Assembly: GCF_047263945.1 (NCBI RefSeq) | Contig: NZ_JBLAVB010000010.1 | Coordinates: 98,214-162,213 of the forward strand | Source of the DNA: Rhodospirillum sp047263945 | GTDB lineage: Bacteria > Pseudomonadota > Alphaproteobacteria > Rhodospirillales > Rhodospirillaceae | Reading direction: 5' to 3' | Length of the DNA stretch: 64,000 nucleotides | Shown here: positions 27,639 to 37,812 of the stretch, in pieces | Layout: every line of letters begins with the position of its first letter | How positions within the stretch are numbered: the stretch's first letter is position 1 | Position numbers and translations under genes: made by a program | The notes under the pieces: model-generated | The model's database searches: none | Told to the model about the DNA's origin: nothing | What the model saw: the letters and a program-made list of their open reading frames with translations, nothing else

Positions 27639-27851
27639 TCAAAAGCGCCGCGACCAGTCCGCCCAAGTGATGTCCGCGATCAAGGTCGCCTTTGTTTCCT
27701 CCTGCCCATAGCGACGGGGGTTTCCACAAAGGAAGCAACTGCAGGGTTTTAAGTTATTCGCCAGTTTACGGGGACTGTCCGCATCCGGATAGATCTTCCG
27801 AGCCTTTGCGAGCATCCGTGCAAGATCATGGCGGCGACGCGCGCGACGCAT
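27639..27851 (-). CDS. Small Cys-rich protein with CSCxxCGNPRR motif
   Basis: 70 residues, basic. KPCSCFLCGNPRRYGQEE near the C-terminus matches a widespread family of very small bacterial proteins with a C-x-C-x-x-C-x-N-P-R signature that could bind zinc. Function unknown. ATG 27851 lacks a clear ribosome site, so the start may be internal. Sits alone between the HWE kinase and glmS. Confidence 0.6.
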   Translation of the reverse strand: MRRARRRHDLARMLAKARKIYPDADSPRKLANNLKPCSCFLCGNPRRYGQEETKATLIADITWADWSRRF

Positions 27852-27928
27852 CGCACTTCGGAGGGAGAAGGAGGTTCCCGATCATGGAACAGACGGTCCT
27901 GTTTTCACGCGTTAAAAGACGAAAAACC

Positions 27929-29755
<1,827 letters not shown>

Positions 29756-29771
29756 GGTATGATCTTTCCGC

Positions 29772-31121
29772 TTATCTCTTATCCAGGACGCGCGCCATGC
29801 GCCGGTGGAGTCTTGTTGCCCAGCCCTCGCGCTGGGTGAGATCTGCCCGGGTGAGGGCCAAAGCATCCGCAGGCACGTCCCGGGTGAGGGTCGACCCGGC
29901 GCCGACGAAGGCCCTGTCCCCCACCGTTATGGGCGCCACCAGGGCCGTATTGGACCCGACGAAGGCCCCTGCCCCGATATCCGTGTGATGCTTTTCAAAT
30001 CCGTCGAAATTGCAGGTGATTGTCCCGGCGCCAATATTGGCCTTGGCCCCTACCCGGGCATCACCGATGAAAGCCAGATGGTTAACCTGGGCCCCGGCTT
30101 CCACCCTGGAATTCTTGACCTCAACGAAGGTCCCGACGCGGGCGCCCTCCTGAACATCGGTTCCGGGCCGCAACCGGGCATGGGGTCCCAGGGTCACACC
30201 GGACCCCAGGGTGGCCCCCTCCAAATGGCAAAAGCTTTTGATCGTCACCCCATCGGCGACGGTCACCCCCGGCCCAAACGTAACAAAAGGCTCGATCTGG
30301 ACATCCCGCCCCAGCACCGTATCGGCAGAGAAAAAGACCGTCTCCGGCGCCACCAGAGTCGCCCCGTTCTCCATGGCCTTTCGCCGCAGGAGGTCCTGAC
30401 AGACCCTCTCGGCCTGGGCCAGTTCCAGGCGAGAGTTCACGCCCAGCATCTCTTGTTCCGCGCCCTCGACCACAACACAGCTCCGTCCGTCGGAGCGGGC
30501 CAGACCGACAATATCGGTCAGGTAGTATTCCCCCTTGGCATTGTCATTGCCGACCCGCTCGAGCAGGGGGACCAGCATCTGGGCGTCAATGGCCATGACC
30601 CCGGAGTTACACAGGGTGATGGCCCGTTGCACCTCTGTTGCGTCCTTCTGTTCGACGATGGCCTCCAATCCATCCGCACTGGTGACCAGCCGCCCATAAC
30701 CGGTGGGATCCGCAGGCCGGAAACCCAGAACCACTACCGCCGGGTTCCCGGCACCCTGCCGGGCCGCGACCATGCGGGCCAAGGTCTCTCTGGTAATCAG
30801 CGGGGTATCTCCGTAGACCACCAACACCGTGTCTGCATCGCTGCCGTCCAGGGCGTCGCGGGCCTGAAGAACCGCATGTCCGGTGCCCAGACGATCCTCC
30901 TGCACCGCCGTGGGATAGGGCGCGACAGCCTGGGCGACGGCGTCCATATCCGGTCCAATGACAACCACCAACCGCTCCAGACCACCGGCCAAGGTCTCCA
31001 AGGTCCCGGTCACATGGGCGACCATCGGACGCCCGGCCACGGGATGGAGAACTTTGGGCAGACGGGATTTCATGCGGGTGCCCATTCCGGCAGCGAGCAC
31101 AACAGCGGCGGTCTTGGTCAT
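29772..31121 (-). CDS. glmU: Bifunctional GlcNAc-1-P uridyltransferase / GlcN-1-P acetyltransferase
   Basis: 449 residues. Pyrophosphorylase domain opens with VVLAAGMGTRMKSRLPKVLH; the C-terminal left-handed beta helix shows hexapeptide repeats (VTFGPGVTVADGVTIKSF) and the acetyltransferase region NIGAGTITCNFDGF. Gives UDP-GlcNAc. Start ATG 31121. Divergent from gph across about 225 nt. Confidence 0.96.
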   Translation of the reverse strand: MTKTAAVVLAAGMGTRMKSRLPKVLHPVAGRPMVAHVTGTLETLAGGLERLVVVIGPDMDAVAQAVAPYPTAVQEDRLGTGHAVLQARDALDGSDADTVLVVYGDTPLITRETLARMVAARQGAGNPAVVVLGFRPADPTGYGRLVTSADGLEAIVEQKDATEVQRAITLCNSGVMAIDAQMLVPLLERVGNDNAKGEYYLTDIVGLARSDGRSCVVVEGAEQEMLGVNSRLELAQAERVCQDLLRRKAMENGATLVAPETVFFSADTVLGRDVQIEPFVTFGPGVTVADGVTIKSFCHLEGATLGSGVTLGPHARLRPGTDVQEGARVGTFVEVKNSRVEAGAQVNHLAFIGDARVGAKANIGAGTITCNFDGFEKHHTDIGAGAFVGSNTALVAPITVGDRAFVGAGSTLTRDVPADALALTRADLTQREGWATRLHRRMARVLDKR

Positions 31122-31346
31122 CGGTACAGCGGTTCCTGTCAACTGGGTATCCGGAGCGACAGCGCACCGGAAGAAGGCCTCCGAACGGAACGAGGGCGCC
31201 AAGGGTTCTGGTTCCGGACCGTGACACATACGCCGCAACGCACAAAATCAAAATTTATTGCGGAGCGTTACAGACCAAAGTGGCCCGACACAAGCCGTCC
31301 GGATTTGCGTATTATTCGCACTCTTTCAGCCGAGCAAGGAAAACCG

Positions 31347-32090
31347 ATGACAGGCTCCCCCCGCCATTCCGCCTCTCCTCCCCTCCTCAGGGCGCCCCTT
31401 CCTAAAGCAATCGTCTTCGACCTGGACGGCACGTTGGTGCACAGCCTGCCTGGTCTGACCCAGGCGATGAACGTCCTGTTTTCGGAAACGGGACTCCCCC
31501 TGCTTTCGGACGCGGAGATCCGAACCATGGTCGGCGATGGCGCCCCCATGCTTTTGGCCCGCGCCCACAAGGCCCGAGGCCTGTACTCCGGCGACCCGAT
31601 GGATCCGCAACTGGCGCCCCATCTGGCCCGCTTTCTGGAGATCTACAACGCCGATCCCATCACGGGCGCGACTCCCTATCCCGGCGCCAAGGCCTTTCTG
31701 AACGCCTTGGCGGCAGGGGGGGTGGCCTTGGGGGTCTGCACCAACAAGCCGGAGGCTCCGGCGCGGGCCATGCTTGCGGGGCTTGGACTGGACGGCCCCC
31801 TGAGATCCATCGTCGGCGGCGACACCCTGCCCCACCGCAAACCCGACGCGGCGCCCCTGCTCCATTGCCTGACGGAGCTGGGCGCAACACCGGAAGAGGC
31901 CCTGATGGTGGGCGACGCAGGCCCGGACGTGGGCACGGCGCGAGCGGCGGGGACTGCGGTGGTCCTGTTGGCCCATGGCTATTGCCAGGTGCCCCTGGAG
32001 AGCCTGAACGCGGACGCGGTGCATGAGGACTTCGCAGCGCTGGCCGGGCGTTTTGGAATAGAATTGGAGGAGGCGTATAATCCCGCTTGA
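31347..32090 (+). CDS. gph: Phosphoglycolate phosphatase-like HAD hydrolase
   Basis: 247 residues. HAD motif I VFDLDGTLVHS (nucleophile Asp), motif II CTNKPE, motif III Lys in HRKPDAAP and motif IV MVGDAGPDVGTARAAG. Best fit is Gph (2-phosphoglycolate salvage), though HAD specificity cannot be assured. AAGGA precedes ATG 31347. Followed 60 nt later by tRNA-Val. Confidence 0.85.
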   Translation: MTGSPRHSASPPLLRAPLPKAIVFDLDGTLVHSLPGLTQAMNVLFSETGLPLLSDAEIRTMVGDGAPMLLARAHKARGLYSGDPMDPQLAPHLARFLEIYNADPITGATPYPGAKAFLNALAAGGVALGVCTNKPEAPARAMLAGLGLDGPLRSIVGGDTLPHRKPDAAPLLHCLTELGATPEEALMVGDAGPDVGTARAAGTAVVLLAHGYCQVPLESLNADAVHEDFAALAGRFGIELEEAYNPA

Positions 32091-32150
32091 CAGCCCCTCC
32101 AAGCTGGCCTAGAAAACCGCCCCTGCCCGGACGTTCCCGGGACGCACTCA

Positions 32151-32225
32151 GGGCGCGTAGCTCAGCGGGAGAGCACTGCCTTCACACGGCAGGGGTCACA
32201 GGTTCAATCCCTGTCGCGCCCACCA
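32151..32225 (+). tRNA. tRNA-Val (anticodon CAC), integration site of element 1
   Basis: 75 nt with encoded CCA. Acceptor GGGCGCG / CGCGCCC, anticodon stem CTGCC/GGCAG with loop TTCACAC (anticodon CAC, reads GTG), T arm ACAGG/CCTGT. Its 3' 52 bases plus downstream sequence recur at 47350, so it is the attB target and stays intact. Confidence 0.96.
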
Positions 32226-32246
32226 ATAAAATCAAGGGCTTAGCTG
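32174..32246. repeat. attL: 73-bp direct repeat covering tRNA-Val 3' part
   Basis: Positions 32174-32246 are identical to 47350-47422. The repeat runs from the anticodon stem through CCA into the first arm of the downstream terminator. It marks the left boundary of element 1. Confidence 0.95.
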
Positions 32247-32265
32247 GAAACGGCTAGGCCCTTTT
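32234..32265 (+). terminator. Terminator after tRNA-Val (element-side copy)
   Basis: AAGGGCTTAGC / GCTAGGCCCTT stem with one wobble pair, 8-nt loop and TTTT. The first arm lies in the att repeat, the second in element DNA, so element 1 brings its own replacement arm. Confidence 0.75.
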
Positions 32266-32272
32266 GATTTGC

Positions 32273-32292
32273 GGGTAAGCACGGGGTAAGCA
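32273..32292. promoter_or_regulatory. Candidate integrase arm-type sites, left end of element 1
   Basis: GGGTAAGCA at 32273-32281 and 32284-32292, two direct copies 11 bp apart, just inside attL. The same 9-mer recurs with the same spacing near attR (47196, 47207). Paired arm motifs flanking the core are what a lambda-type integrase with an N-terminal arm-binding domain needs. Confidence 0.6.
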
Positions 32293-32392
32293 AGCTTCGG
32301 AACGAAAAACCCCGCCCCGGGAAATCCCAGGACGGGGCCATGTGCGTCATGCTGATAGCGGCGCGGGCTTTAAGTGGTGCAGCCCGTCCCTC

Positions 32393-32596
32393 TCATTGGT
32401 CGATAAGCCGCTGGATTTGAGAGAGCTTGAAGAATACGGCCCTTGTCCCCTTCCCGATCCTCACCTTGTCCAGGACTCCCTCGTCGGCCCATCTGTAAAG
32501 GGTTGTCTTCGAGATTGGGAGGAGATCGAGCACGTCATCGGCGCGCAGAAGCCGTTCGGTGCCTTCTGCGGTATCAATCGCGATCTTCATTTTCAT
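32393..32596 (-). CDS. AlpA-like helix-turn-helix protein
   Basis: 67 residues, winged/MerR-like AlpA fold: RLLRADDVLDLLPISKTTLYRWADEGVLDKVRIGKGT then a C-terminal sensor-like end. AlpA proteins control or assist excision and satellite gene activation. AAAGGA lies upstream of ATG 32596. Downstream of a second AlpA-like gene on the same strand. Confidence 0.75.
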   Translation of the reverse strand: MKMKIAIDTAEGTERLLRADDVLDLLPISKTTLYRWADEGVLDKVRIGKGTRAVFFKLSQIQRLIDQ

Positions 32597-32670
32597 CAGT
32601 CCTTTAGGGTTTGGGCGGCCCGATGTCGTTCGTGTTGGTGCAACCTATCCTGAATCTCAGGCCGCGTTGA

Positions 32671-32847
32671 TCACTGCTCAACCATGGCTTTAATTTCTGA
32701 GGCCCGGAACCGGATTGTTCGTCCGAAGCGCACGGGCTTGAGAAACCCCTTTTCGATGTACCGATAGATCGTGGTCTTAGACAGGCTGGTGATTTCCATC
32801 ACCTCAGCAAGCCGCATGAGTCGGTCGTTGATGTTGATAGGTTCCAT
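32671..32847 (-). CDS. Second AlpA-like helix-turn-helix protein (58 aa)
   Basis: Reading minus from ATG 32847 gives 58 residues: LMRLAEVMEITSLSKTTIYRY followed by FLKPVRFGRTIRF and a stop TGA at 32671-32673. Clear AlpA-type HTH_17 signature. AGAGGG lies before the start. Two tandem but divergent AlpA-like genes here plus one near the integrase make three in element 1. Confidence 0.75.
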   Translation of the reverse strand: MEPININDRLMRLAEVMEITSLSKTTIYRYIEKGFLKPVRFGRTIRFRASEIKAMVEQ

Positions 32848-32999
32848 TTTACCCTCTTGTCAGTGCAGCTTGAGGAAATGATCAACCCAAGCCCCGTTCC
32901 TGTCCCAAGAATGCCCGAGGCGGGATCGGGGTCGGTCTGAATCCCGACTGACCCCGATGATCCAAATTTGGATCACGTCCGCACCTCCGTGAAGAAGGT

Positions 33000-33311
33000 T
33001 CAGGCTACCGGGGATTCCCGGCGACCACTCAATAACCCGTCCCAGGCCCCCAGGATGGCCCCTAGCGGCTTATCTGTGACTCGCCCTTGGTCGGGTGCCT
33101 CGTAACGGCTACCACCGTCCAGACGGTCAATCGCGGCGGCTAAGTCGCGATCCAGTTTCCCGACCGTGTATGAAAGAAGCCTCATAGTCTCGCCCACGTC
33201 GCCCACAGCTAACTCGCCGTGGTTTTCACCCAACAGACGCATGGTATCCCTCAAGCTGCACATGAGGTACCAGACGGCATTCAATTCTTCGATTACTTCC
33301 GTCTGGGTCAT
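33000..33311 (-). CDS. Small helical protein of element 1, unknown
   Basis: 103 residues, predicted helical (MCSLRDTMRLLGENHGELAV, LSYTVGKLDRDLAAAIDRL). Overlaps the upstream 102-aa gene by 4 bp, so coupled. In element 2 a gene pair of the same size, order and overlap (47452, 47853) occupies the same place, directly inside the att end. Function unknown. Confidence 0.6.
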   Translation of the reverse strand: MTQTEVIEELNAVWYLMCSLRDTMRLLGENHGELAVGDVGETMRLLSYTVGKLDRDLAAAIDRLDGGSRYEAPDQGRVTDKPLGAILGAWDGLLSGRRESPVA

Positions 33312-33616
33312 TGGTTAGGCCTTTCCGTCCTGGGGGAGATCACCGATAACCGTTCCAGGTTCCTGCCTACATCGTTGGCCAAATGGCGCATTGCTCCCGC
33401 CAGGAACAAGAAGGCGTCTTGCGTCGTCTCGTTCAGGGCTTCGGTGGAAACGCTTCCCCATGGGCTCCCATCGTGGCGGGCAAGCAACAGGAACAATGCC
33501 TCAGCGCCGCCTATCTGGGTGCCCACGTCGTCAAGCTGACTAATGATACTGGGAAGGTCGGACAGGTCAGGCTCCGTGTTGACGGACTCCCGGCGTTCGG
33601 TTGGTTTGATGGTCAT
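33308..33616 (-). CDS. Small helical protein of element 1, first gene after structured leader
   Basis: 102 residues. FLLLARHDGSPWGSVSTEAL then FLFLAGAMRHLANDVGRNLERL; the second half parallels AFEFMAWAMTQILSEHAACLEEL of the element 2 counterpart. Starts about 30 nt after a hairpin leader (33648-33689). No known domain. Position next to the leader suggests an early or regulatory protein (inference). Confidence 0.55.
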   Translation of the reverse strand: MTIKPTERRESVNTEPDLSDLPSIISQLDDVGTQIGGAEALFLLLARHDGSPWGSVSTEALNETTQDAFLFLAGAMRHLANDVGRNLERLSVISPRTERPNQ

Positions 33617-34192
33617 TTTGATTTGCTCTTGCTATCGGCTTCTCACAGCCTCGCCAGGACACGGCCCTAGCTGCCGGGGGGTGAGAACCTGAGCAAGATA
33701 CAGGTCGGTGTGCTTTTAAGCATTAGCTCTGGACATGGCGCGCCGCCCCCGGCAATATAGGTGCCGAGTTAGGGCGCTCGCCAAAGCGCACCATCGTGAA
33801 CCAACCGAGCAAGGCGGTTCACGCTATTTCAGACCTTTCCGGCGCCAACCGGGAGGGTCCTATCCTGCTTCCGGGCTCTCACACCCAACAGACATACAAG
33901 CACCTCAATACCCCATCGGTCAATAGCCGATGGGGGTGCATGTGTTTGCGGTCCCCAGAATCGGGGAGCGCAACTAACCCAAGGAAATTGGGTTGGTGCA
34001 GATCCTCACCCACCCCACAGGCCATATCTAGATTTGATGCGTCGGCACGCGTGGAAAGGCTTCGCGAAGGGTTCGGAAAGGGTTTCGATACCCTTGGGCT
34101 GCTGTTATAGACATGACGGGCCTGGGGTCCGGTTGAGGAAACTGTCCGATACGCATCCTTGCATACAGTAACCCAGAGGGTTATATTCAGAC
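33617..34192 (-). ncRNA. Structured leader region of element 1, possible C4-like antisense RNA
   Basis: 576 bp without a credible gene. Two structures stand out: GGCTTCTCAC ... GTGAGAACC (33647-33689) just before the 102-aa gene, and CCCCATCGG-TCAATAG-CCGATGGGG (33911-33935), a perfect 9-bp stem. On the minus strand the 5' part near 33874-33886 (GGGTGTGAGAGC) is partly complementary to the hairpin arm ahead of the gene. Element 2 shows the same layout. It resembles phage P1/P4 C4-type immunity leaders; this is inference. Confidence 0.4.
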
Positions 34193-34540
34193 ATGACCAG
34201 CGGCCCGCTCGTGACCATTGTCGAAACCCGAGCCTTCATCGCCAGGGCTTCGGCTATAATGGCGGATGAGGACCGGGAAGCCCTTAAGTCCATGCTCGCG
34301 ACAGACCCGGAGTGTGGGGCAGTCATGCGGGGTACCGGCGGCGTCCGCAAAGTCCGGGTGGCGCTTGCCGGTCGGGGAAAGAGTGGTGGCGCACGAGTGG
34401 TCTACTACTACCGAAATGGGACTATGCCCCTCTTCCTGTTGGCGATCTTCGCCAAGAACGAGAAAGACAATCTGTCCCAGGCGGAGCGGAACGACTTGGC
34501 GGCCCTGGTCCAGGTGTTGGTGAACACATACGGGAACTGA
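34193..34540 (+). CDS. RelE/HigB-type toxin
   Basis: 115 residues of the phage-derived Gp49-like/RelE group: GGVRKVRVALAGRGKSGGARVVYYY and LFLLAIFAKNEKDNLSQAERNDL. Such toxins are mRNA interferases. Toxin first, antitoxin second with a 2-nt gap, as in higBA systems. Opposite strand to the leader region. Confidence 0.85.
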   Translation: MTSGPLVTIVETRAFIARASAIMADEDREALKSMLATDPECGAVMRGTGGVRKVRVALAGRGKSGGARVVYYYRNGTMPLFLLAIFAKNEKDNLSQAERNDLAALVQVLVNTYGN

Positions 34541-34542
34541 TC

Positions 34543-34836
34543 ATGAGCGAGGCATTTAACGCGATCCGCGAAGGACTGGAAGACGCCATTGCCTACGGGC
34601 GAGGCGACACCTCTCACGGCCAGGAAAGTCATGCCCAGGCGGACCGCGCCAATGTGGCTGCGATTCGTGCCCGCCTGGGCATGAGCCAGCCCGCATTCGC
34701 CGGAGCCATGGCCGTTTCCCTGTCCACCCTCCGAAAATGGGAACAAGGCCAGCGGGTGCCAAGCGGCGCCGCCCGTGTTCTCTTGCGAATTATGGAAAAG
34801 GAACCTGATGCCGTCCGGCGGGTGCTGGAGGGGTAG
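34543..34836 (+). CDS. HigA-type XRE antitoxin
   Basis: 97 residues; IRARLGMSQPAFAGAMAVSLSTLRKWEQGQRVPSG is an XRE helix-turn-helix typical of HigA antitoxins, with an N-terminal toxin-binding segment. Begins 2 nt after the toxin stop. Confidence 0.87.
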   Translation: MSEAFNAIREGLEDAIAYGRGDTSHGQESHAQADRANVAAIRARLGMSQPAFAGAMAVSLSTLRKWEQGQRVPSGAARVLLRIMEKEPDAVRRVLEG

Positions 34837-35857
34837 CCTCCCTTGTCCCGTTCGCTGTCCCGGAGTTGGCACCAATGTACTGATTTTCCGTTTCATTCCA
34901 GCCGGTTGTGCATATTTCACTTGTCCCACTCGTTGTCCCGCCTTCTGTCTCAGGGGCGGGACGGACTTGAAGGGCTCTACCCATTCAGATCTAGAACGGT
35001 CGCATACCTTTGCGAAGGCTTCCGAAAGGGTTCTCGAAGGGTTCCAATACCCTTCTCACCAGAATGAACGGGAAGGTGTCACGATCTCGGTGACACCTTG
35101 GTCATGATGATCGTGACGCAGAAGCCTTGTTGGTATCCCAAAGCGGAGGCGACTTTTTCGGAATCCACTGAAAAAGGTTTCCCCCGGAAAGCGGGCCGTC
35201 TCCCCTAGCCACGATATGCCCGCTAAGGCCCATAGGATGGCCCAGGAGCGGCCTTCTCCTTTGATGCGCTAGGCTCCGGTTAGGCTTTTGCGGAGATGGC
35301 TATCAGGCGGCCAAAAAAATGGCAGTAGAACGCATTGCCGGTTTTCCGGGCAATGAAGGGAAAAGGCTTGGCGGCGGAGACGCCCCCGAAGGGGTATTAT
35401 TCTTAACTTCTTTAACTTCTTTATACTTTGTCCCGCTGCTGTCCCGCTGTACTAGTCAGTCTTCCTGATTTTCTGTTTCGTAGCAGTCGCTTGCGTCTTT
35501 CGTTTGTGTCCCGGATTGATCACACCGGGACAACACCGGGACAACACCGGGACAACGCCGGGACGCATTTTCCGAGGTTTGTGGGGCAAAGTTCTAAGGT
35601 CCCTTCGGATTTGAAGGGACCCCCGGCCATGACGCCCGCCTGGATGACAATGAAAAGGGTGTCTGTACTGTGGACACCCTTGGCAGCACTCAACAAGCCA
35701 CCATCATCAACGAGTCCTGTCCCTCCAAATTCGGGGGGACCTTGCGAGTATCCCAAAACCTCTCACAACAGACCGGCTTATAGTCGGTTAGTTCGGCAAC
35801 GGAACATTAACCCTTGGAATTCCAGGGGTAAACCGACGCGAATTTGCGTTGGTGGTC
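34837..35857. other. One-kilobase non-coding region with TGTCCCG repeats and AT-rich tract (candidate origin or control region)
   Basis: No credible gene. TGTCCCG-type heptamers occur in pairs: 34844/34856, 34922 (variant)/34934, 35429/35440, 35507, then four inverted copies every 11 bp at 35526, 35537, 35548 and 35559 (the last CGGGACG). An AT-rich tract with 9-bp repeats (TTAACTTCT) lies at 35396-35430. Phased iterons beside an AT-rich tract resemble a replication origin or a crr-like control site; TGTCCCG differs by one base from TGTCACG beside repA. Confidence 0.55.
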
Positions 35858-36097
35858 CTAGTCATTCCCCAAGACTGCGGCGCGGGCAGTGGCCCGTTGA
35901 ATCGTGCGCTTGGTGACGCCAGTCTTGTCGGCGGTGTCCGAGGCAAAGGCAGTATTCCCGCGCCCACCTAAACTGGCGCAACTTGCGCCAGTTTCCCGCG
36001 CCTCCCAAAGTTCTTTTCGCCGGGCAAGGTGAGACGCCACCTGCGGCGGAATAAGCGGATTACATTTCACATTGAGCGGAAGGGCGGTCCCCAACAA
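35858..36097 (-). pseudogene. C-terminal fragment of a ParB/phage regulator with helix-turn-helix
   Basis: 79 residues: HLARRKELWEARETG then FASDTADKTGVTKRTIQRATARA. This pairing is typical of the C-terminal part of plasmid/phage ParB-like proteins, but the nuclease-like N-terminus is absent and the frame begins inside another gene. Probably a remnant. It overlaps the 129-aa gene to the right by 38 bp. Confidence 0.5.
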
Positions 36098-36449
36098 CTA
36101 AGTAAACTCTGACCGTCCACCCTCTATGCAGACGGCCACGGCCCGCGAGACAAATACCATCTGCAACCGCTCTGGCTTCCGCCGGGGAAGTGTACCCCGT
36201 GTGAACATCCATCACATGCCGAAAGACACCAATGTCGTATTCTGTCGCGTGCCCCATACGGACCAGATTGTTGCCAAACGCATGTAGAATATCAATTTCT
36301 TGAACAGATTCGGTACTCTGTTTTTCGCTGGAACTGCCAGAGAGACGCTTTCTTTGGGGTGTCGCATTAATCAGAACGGCGACCATGCAAATTACCCCAA
36401 CGATAGACAAGAAAAAGAGAAATCGATCTTTCGCTGTTTTGGTTTTCAT
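36060..36449 (-). CDS. Membrane-anchored protein of unknown function
   Basis: 129 residues with one N-terminal TM segment (FLFFLSIVGVICMVAVLI) and a soluble Cys-containing C-terminal domain (CLAGRGRLHRGWTVRVYLVV). GGAAGA precedes ATG 36449. Lower-GC than its neighbours. It sits at the end of the late gene block where a lysis gene might be, but no lysis motif is seen. Confidence 0.5.
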   Translation of the reverse strand: MKTKTAKDRFLFFLSIVGVICMVAVLINATPQRKRLSGSSSEKQSTESVQEIDILHAFGNNLVRMGHATEYDIGVFRHVMDVHTGYTSPAEARAVADGICLAGRGRLHRGWTVRVYLVVGDRPSAQCEM

Positions 36450-36551
36450 CGTTCTTCCCATCCCTTGTCTTGGTTTTTACTAAACACCTCATGTGGTGCG
36501 GTGAATTGCGCCGCTTTGCTCAAACTTTTTTTGGGGCGATTATGGAAAGGC

Positions 36552-36600
36552 GGCTACCCCACCGGTCTTGTCGCGGATGGCCCGGAGGAATTCACCCCCC
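36552..36600 (-). repeat. Duplicate of the 3' tail of the DUF2786 gene
   Basis: About 45 bp starting CTACCCCACCGGTCT match 41893-41938. On the minus strand both encode an NSSGPxAxRPVG-stop peptide; at 41897 it is the end of the DUF2786 gene, here it has no gene body. Suggests a past duplication or recombination 5 kb apart. Confidence 0.7.
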
Positions 36601-36615
36601 TAGGGGAAGCGGCGT

Positions 36616-37155
36616 TCAGCGGCGTCTTACAACCTTGTCGAGGGCGTTGCGCACTGCGGCGTTAATGCGCTGCTTGGCCCATTCTCTGTTCCCATCCCAG
36701 GCCCGCTCAATGAAGCGCAAGGCGGGTAGCGGGGGGATCGTGATGGGATGCTCTAACGTCTGACCGTTCCACTCGGTGATGGTGCCGCCTCGGGTTCCAC
36801 GTTCGAGCCAATACGCCTTAAAAAACTGCATAAGATCTTTTCTGGCGGAGGGGGAAATCTTTTTCTTCCCGGTGTCCGTCCGGGTAGCAAAAGGGCTGCC
36901 CGTGCGGCGGGATTGAATCATTGCCCCCCGTGCGCCCGGCCCTACATAAACCGCAAGCTTGTCGGAAGAGAACTTCGCGGCGACCGACCGTTTCAAATCG
37001 CCCTCATCCTCTGGCGCATTGGCAATGATGTCCAGGCGCACGGCCTCGGCGCTGTCGGCGATGGCCTCTTTTACTTCGTCCCTGATCTCGTTCGGCAAGC
37101 GTCGCATGAGACGGCGGATCCGTGAGACGCCAGACAGGCCGGATGCACGGCTCAC
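36616..37155 (-). CDS. HK97 gp10-like neck/tail-completion protein
   Basis: 179 residues. IRRLMRRLPNEIRDEVKEAIADSAEAV then ANAPEDEGDLKRSVAAKF and YVGPGARG are typical of HK97 gp10/tail-component proteins that join head and tail. Longer than usual (about 130-150). ATGA overlap with the upstream 100-aa gene. Confidence 0.75.
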   Translation of the reverse strand: MSRASGLSGVSRIRRLMRRLPNEIRDEVKEAIADSAEAVRLDIIANAPEDEGDLKRSVAAKFSSDKLAVYVGPGARGAMIQSRRTGSPFATRTDTGKKKISPSARKDLMQFFKAYWLERGTRGGTITEWNGQTLEHPITIPPLPALRFIERAWDGNREWAKQRINAAVRNALDKVVRRR

Positions 37156-37454
37156 CCTTTGAGGCTTTCAACGGATTTCAGGATCTCGGCGATTGCCTCT
37201 TTTTTAGCTTCCAAATCCGATTTGAGTTGTCGCCCCCGCGCGGCTTGCACCGCCAGGTCTTTAAGTTCTCGGTCAATGGTGCGCAATCCACCGTCCATCT
37301 CTCGCATCGCGCTTTCAACAATACCCAAGGTCGTGCGGATGTGGCGCCGTCGCTCCTGTCGGTTGGGGGCCGATTGGATCTTATCCGTGATCCCGATCAA
37401 GTTGTCTTGAAGTTTGCTGAAAGTCTCGTTCAGCTTAGTAAACGTGTCACTCAT
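37152..37454 (-). CDS. Small coiled-coil phage protein, unknown
   Basis: 100 residues, almost all helical and charged (LNETFSKLQDNLIGITDKI; LKSDLEAKKEAIAEILKSVE), likely coiled coil. Start ATG 37454 chosen for AAGGACT upstream and conserved-looking start. Coupled to the gp10-like gene. Confidence 0.6.
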   Translation of the reverse strand: MSDTFTKLNETFSKLQDNLIGITDKIQSAPNRQERRRHIRTTLGIVESAMREMDGGLRTIDRELKDLAVQAARGRQLKSDLEAKKEAIAEILKSVESLKG

Positions 37455-37464
37455 CGATAAGTCC

Positions 37465-37812
37465 TTAGCTTGTGAAAATATCATCCATCTCTTTGGCAAT
37501 GTCGTCATGAACCCCTGGGAGATACCCTGTCCTCTGAACTTCTTCTATTTTTCGGCAAGCGTTCAAGGTGCGCTTGTATTGCGCCCTTAGATTGGAAACC
37601 GTGGCTTTTTCTTTAGCATTGATCTCGGAAAGGCGGCGGCGGGCTTTTAGCCCCCGTACCCCCCGCAAGGCGATTCGCTCATTGGCACATGCATCCCGGA
37701 AAGCCTTTGTCATGATCCGCAAGCATTGCTTGGCATCGGCGCGGGCTTTGGCTACATCCACATCCTCCGCTTTCCGAAGGAGGTCCCACTGGTCTTCAAA
37801 CTCACCAGTCAT
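37465..37812 (-). CDS. Small helical phage protein, unknown
   Basis: 115 residues, strongly basic and helical (VRGLKARRRLSEINAKEKATVSNLRAQYKRTL). ATG 37812 overlaps the preceding gene by 11 bp. No recognised domain. Part of the late cluster. Confidence 0.55.
   Translation of the reverse strand: MTGEFEDQWDLLRKAEDVDVAKARADAKQCLRIMTKAFRDACANERIALRGVRGLKARRRLSEINAKEKATVSNLRAQYKRTLNACRKIEEVQRTGYLPGVHDDIAKEMDDIFTS

Noticed and set aside
29805..31346. Long plus-strand extension of gph across glmU
   Set aside because: It is antisense to glmU; the HAD family start and ribosome site are at 31347.
35428..35916. 162-codon plus-strand frame over the TGTCCCG repeats
   Set aside because: Composition follows the repeats; no homology or ribosome site.
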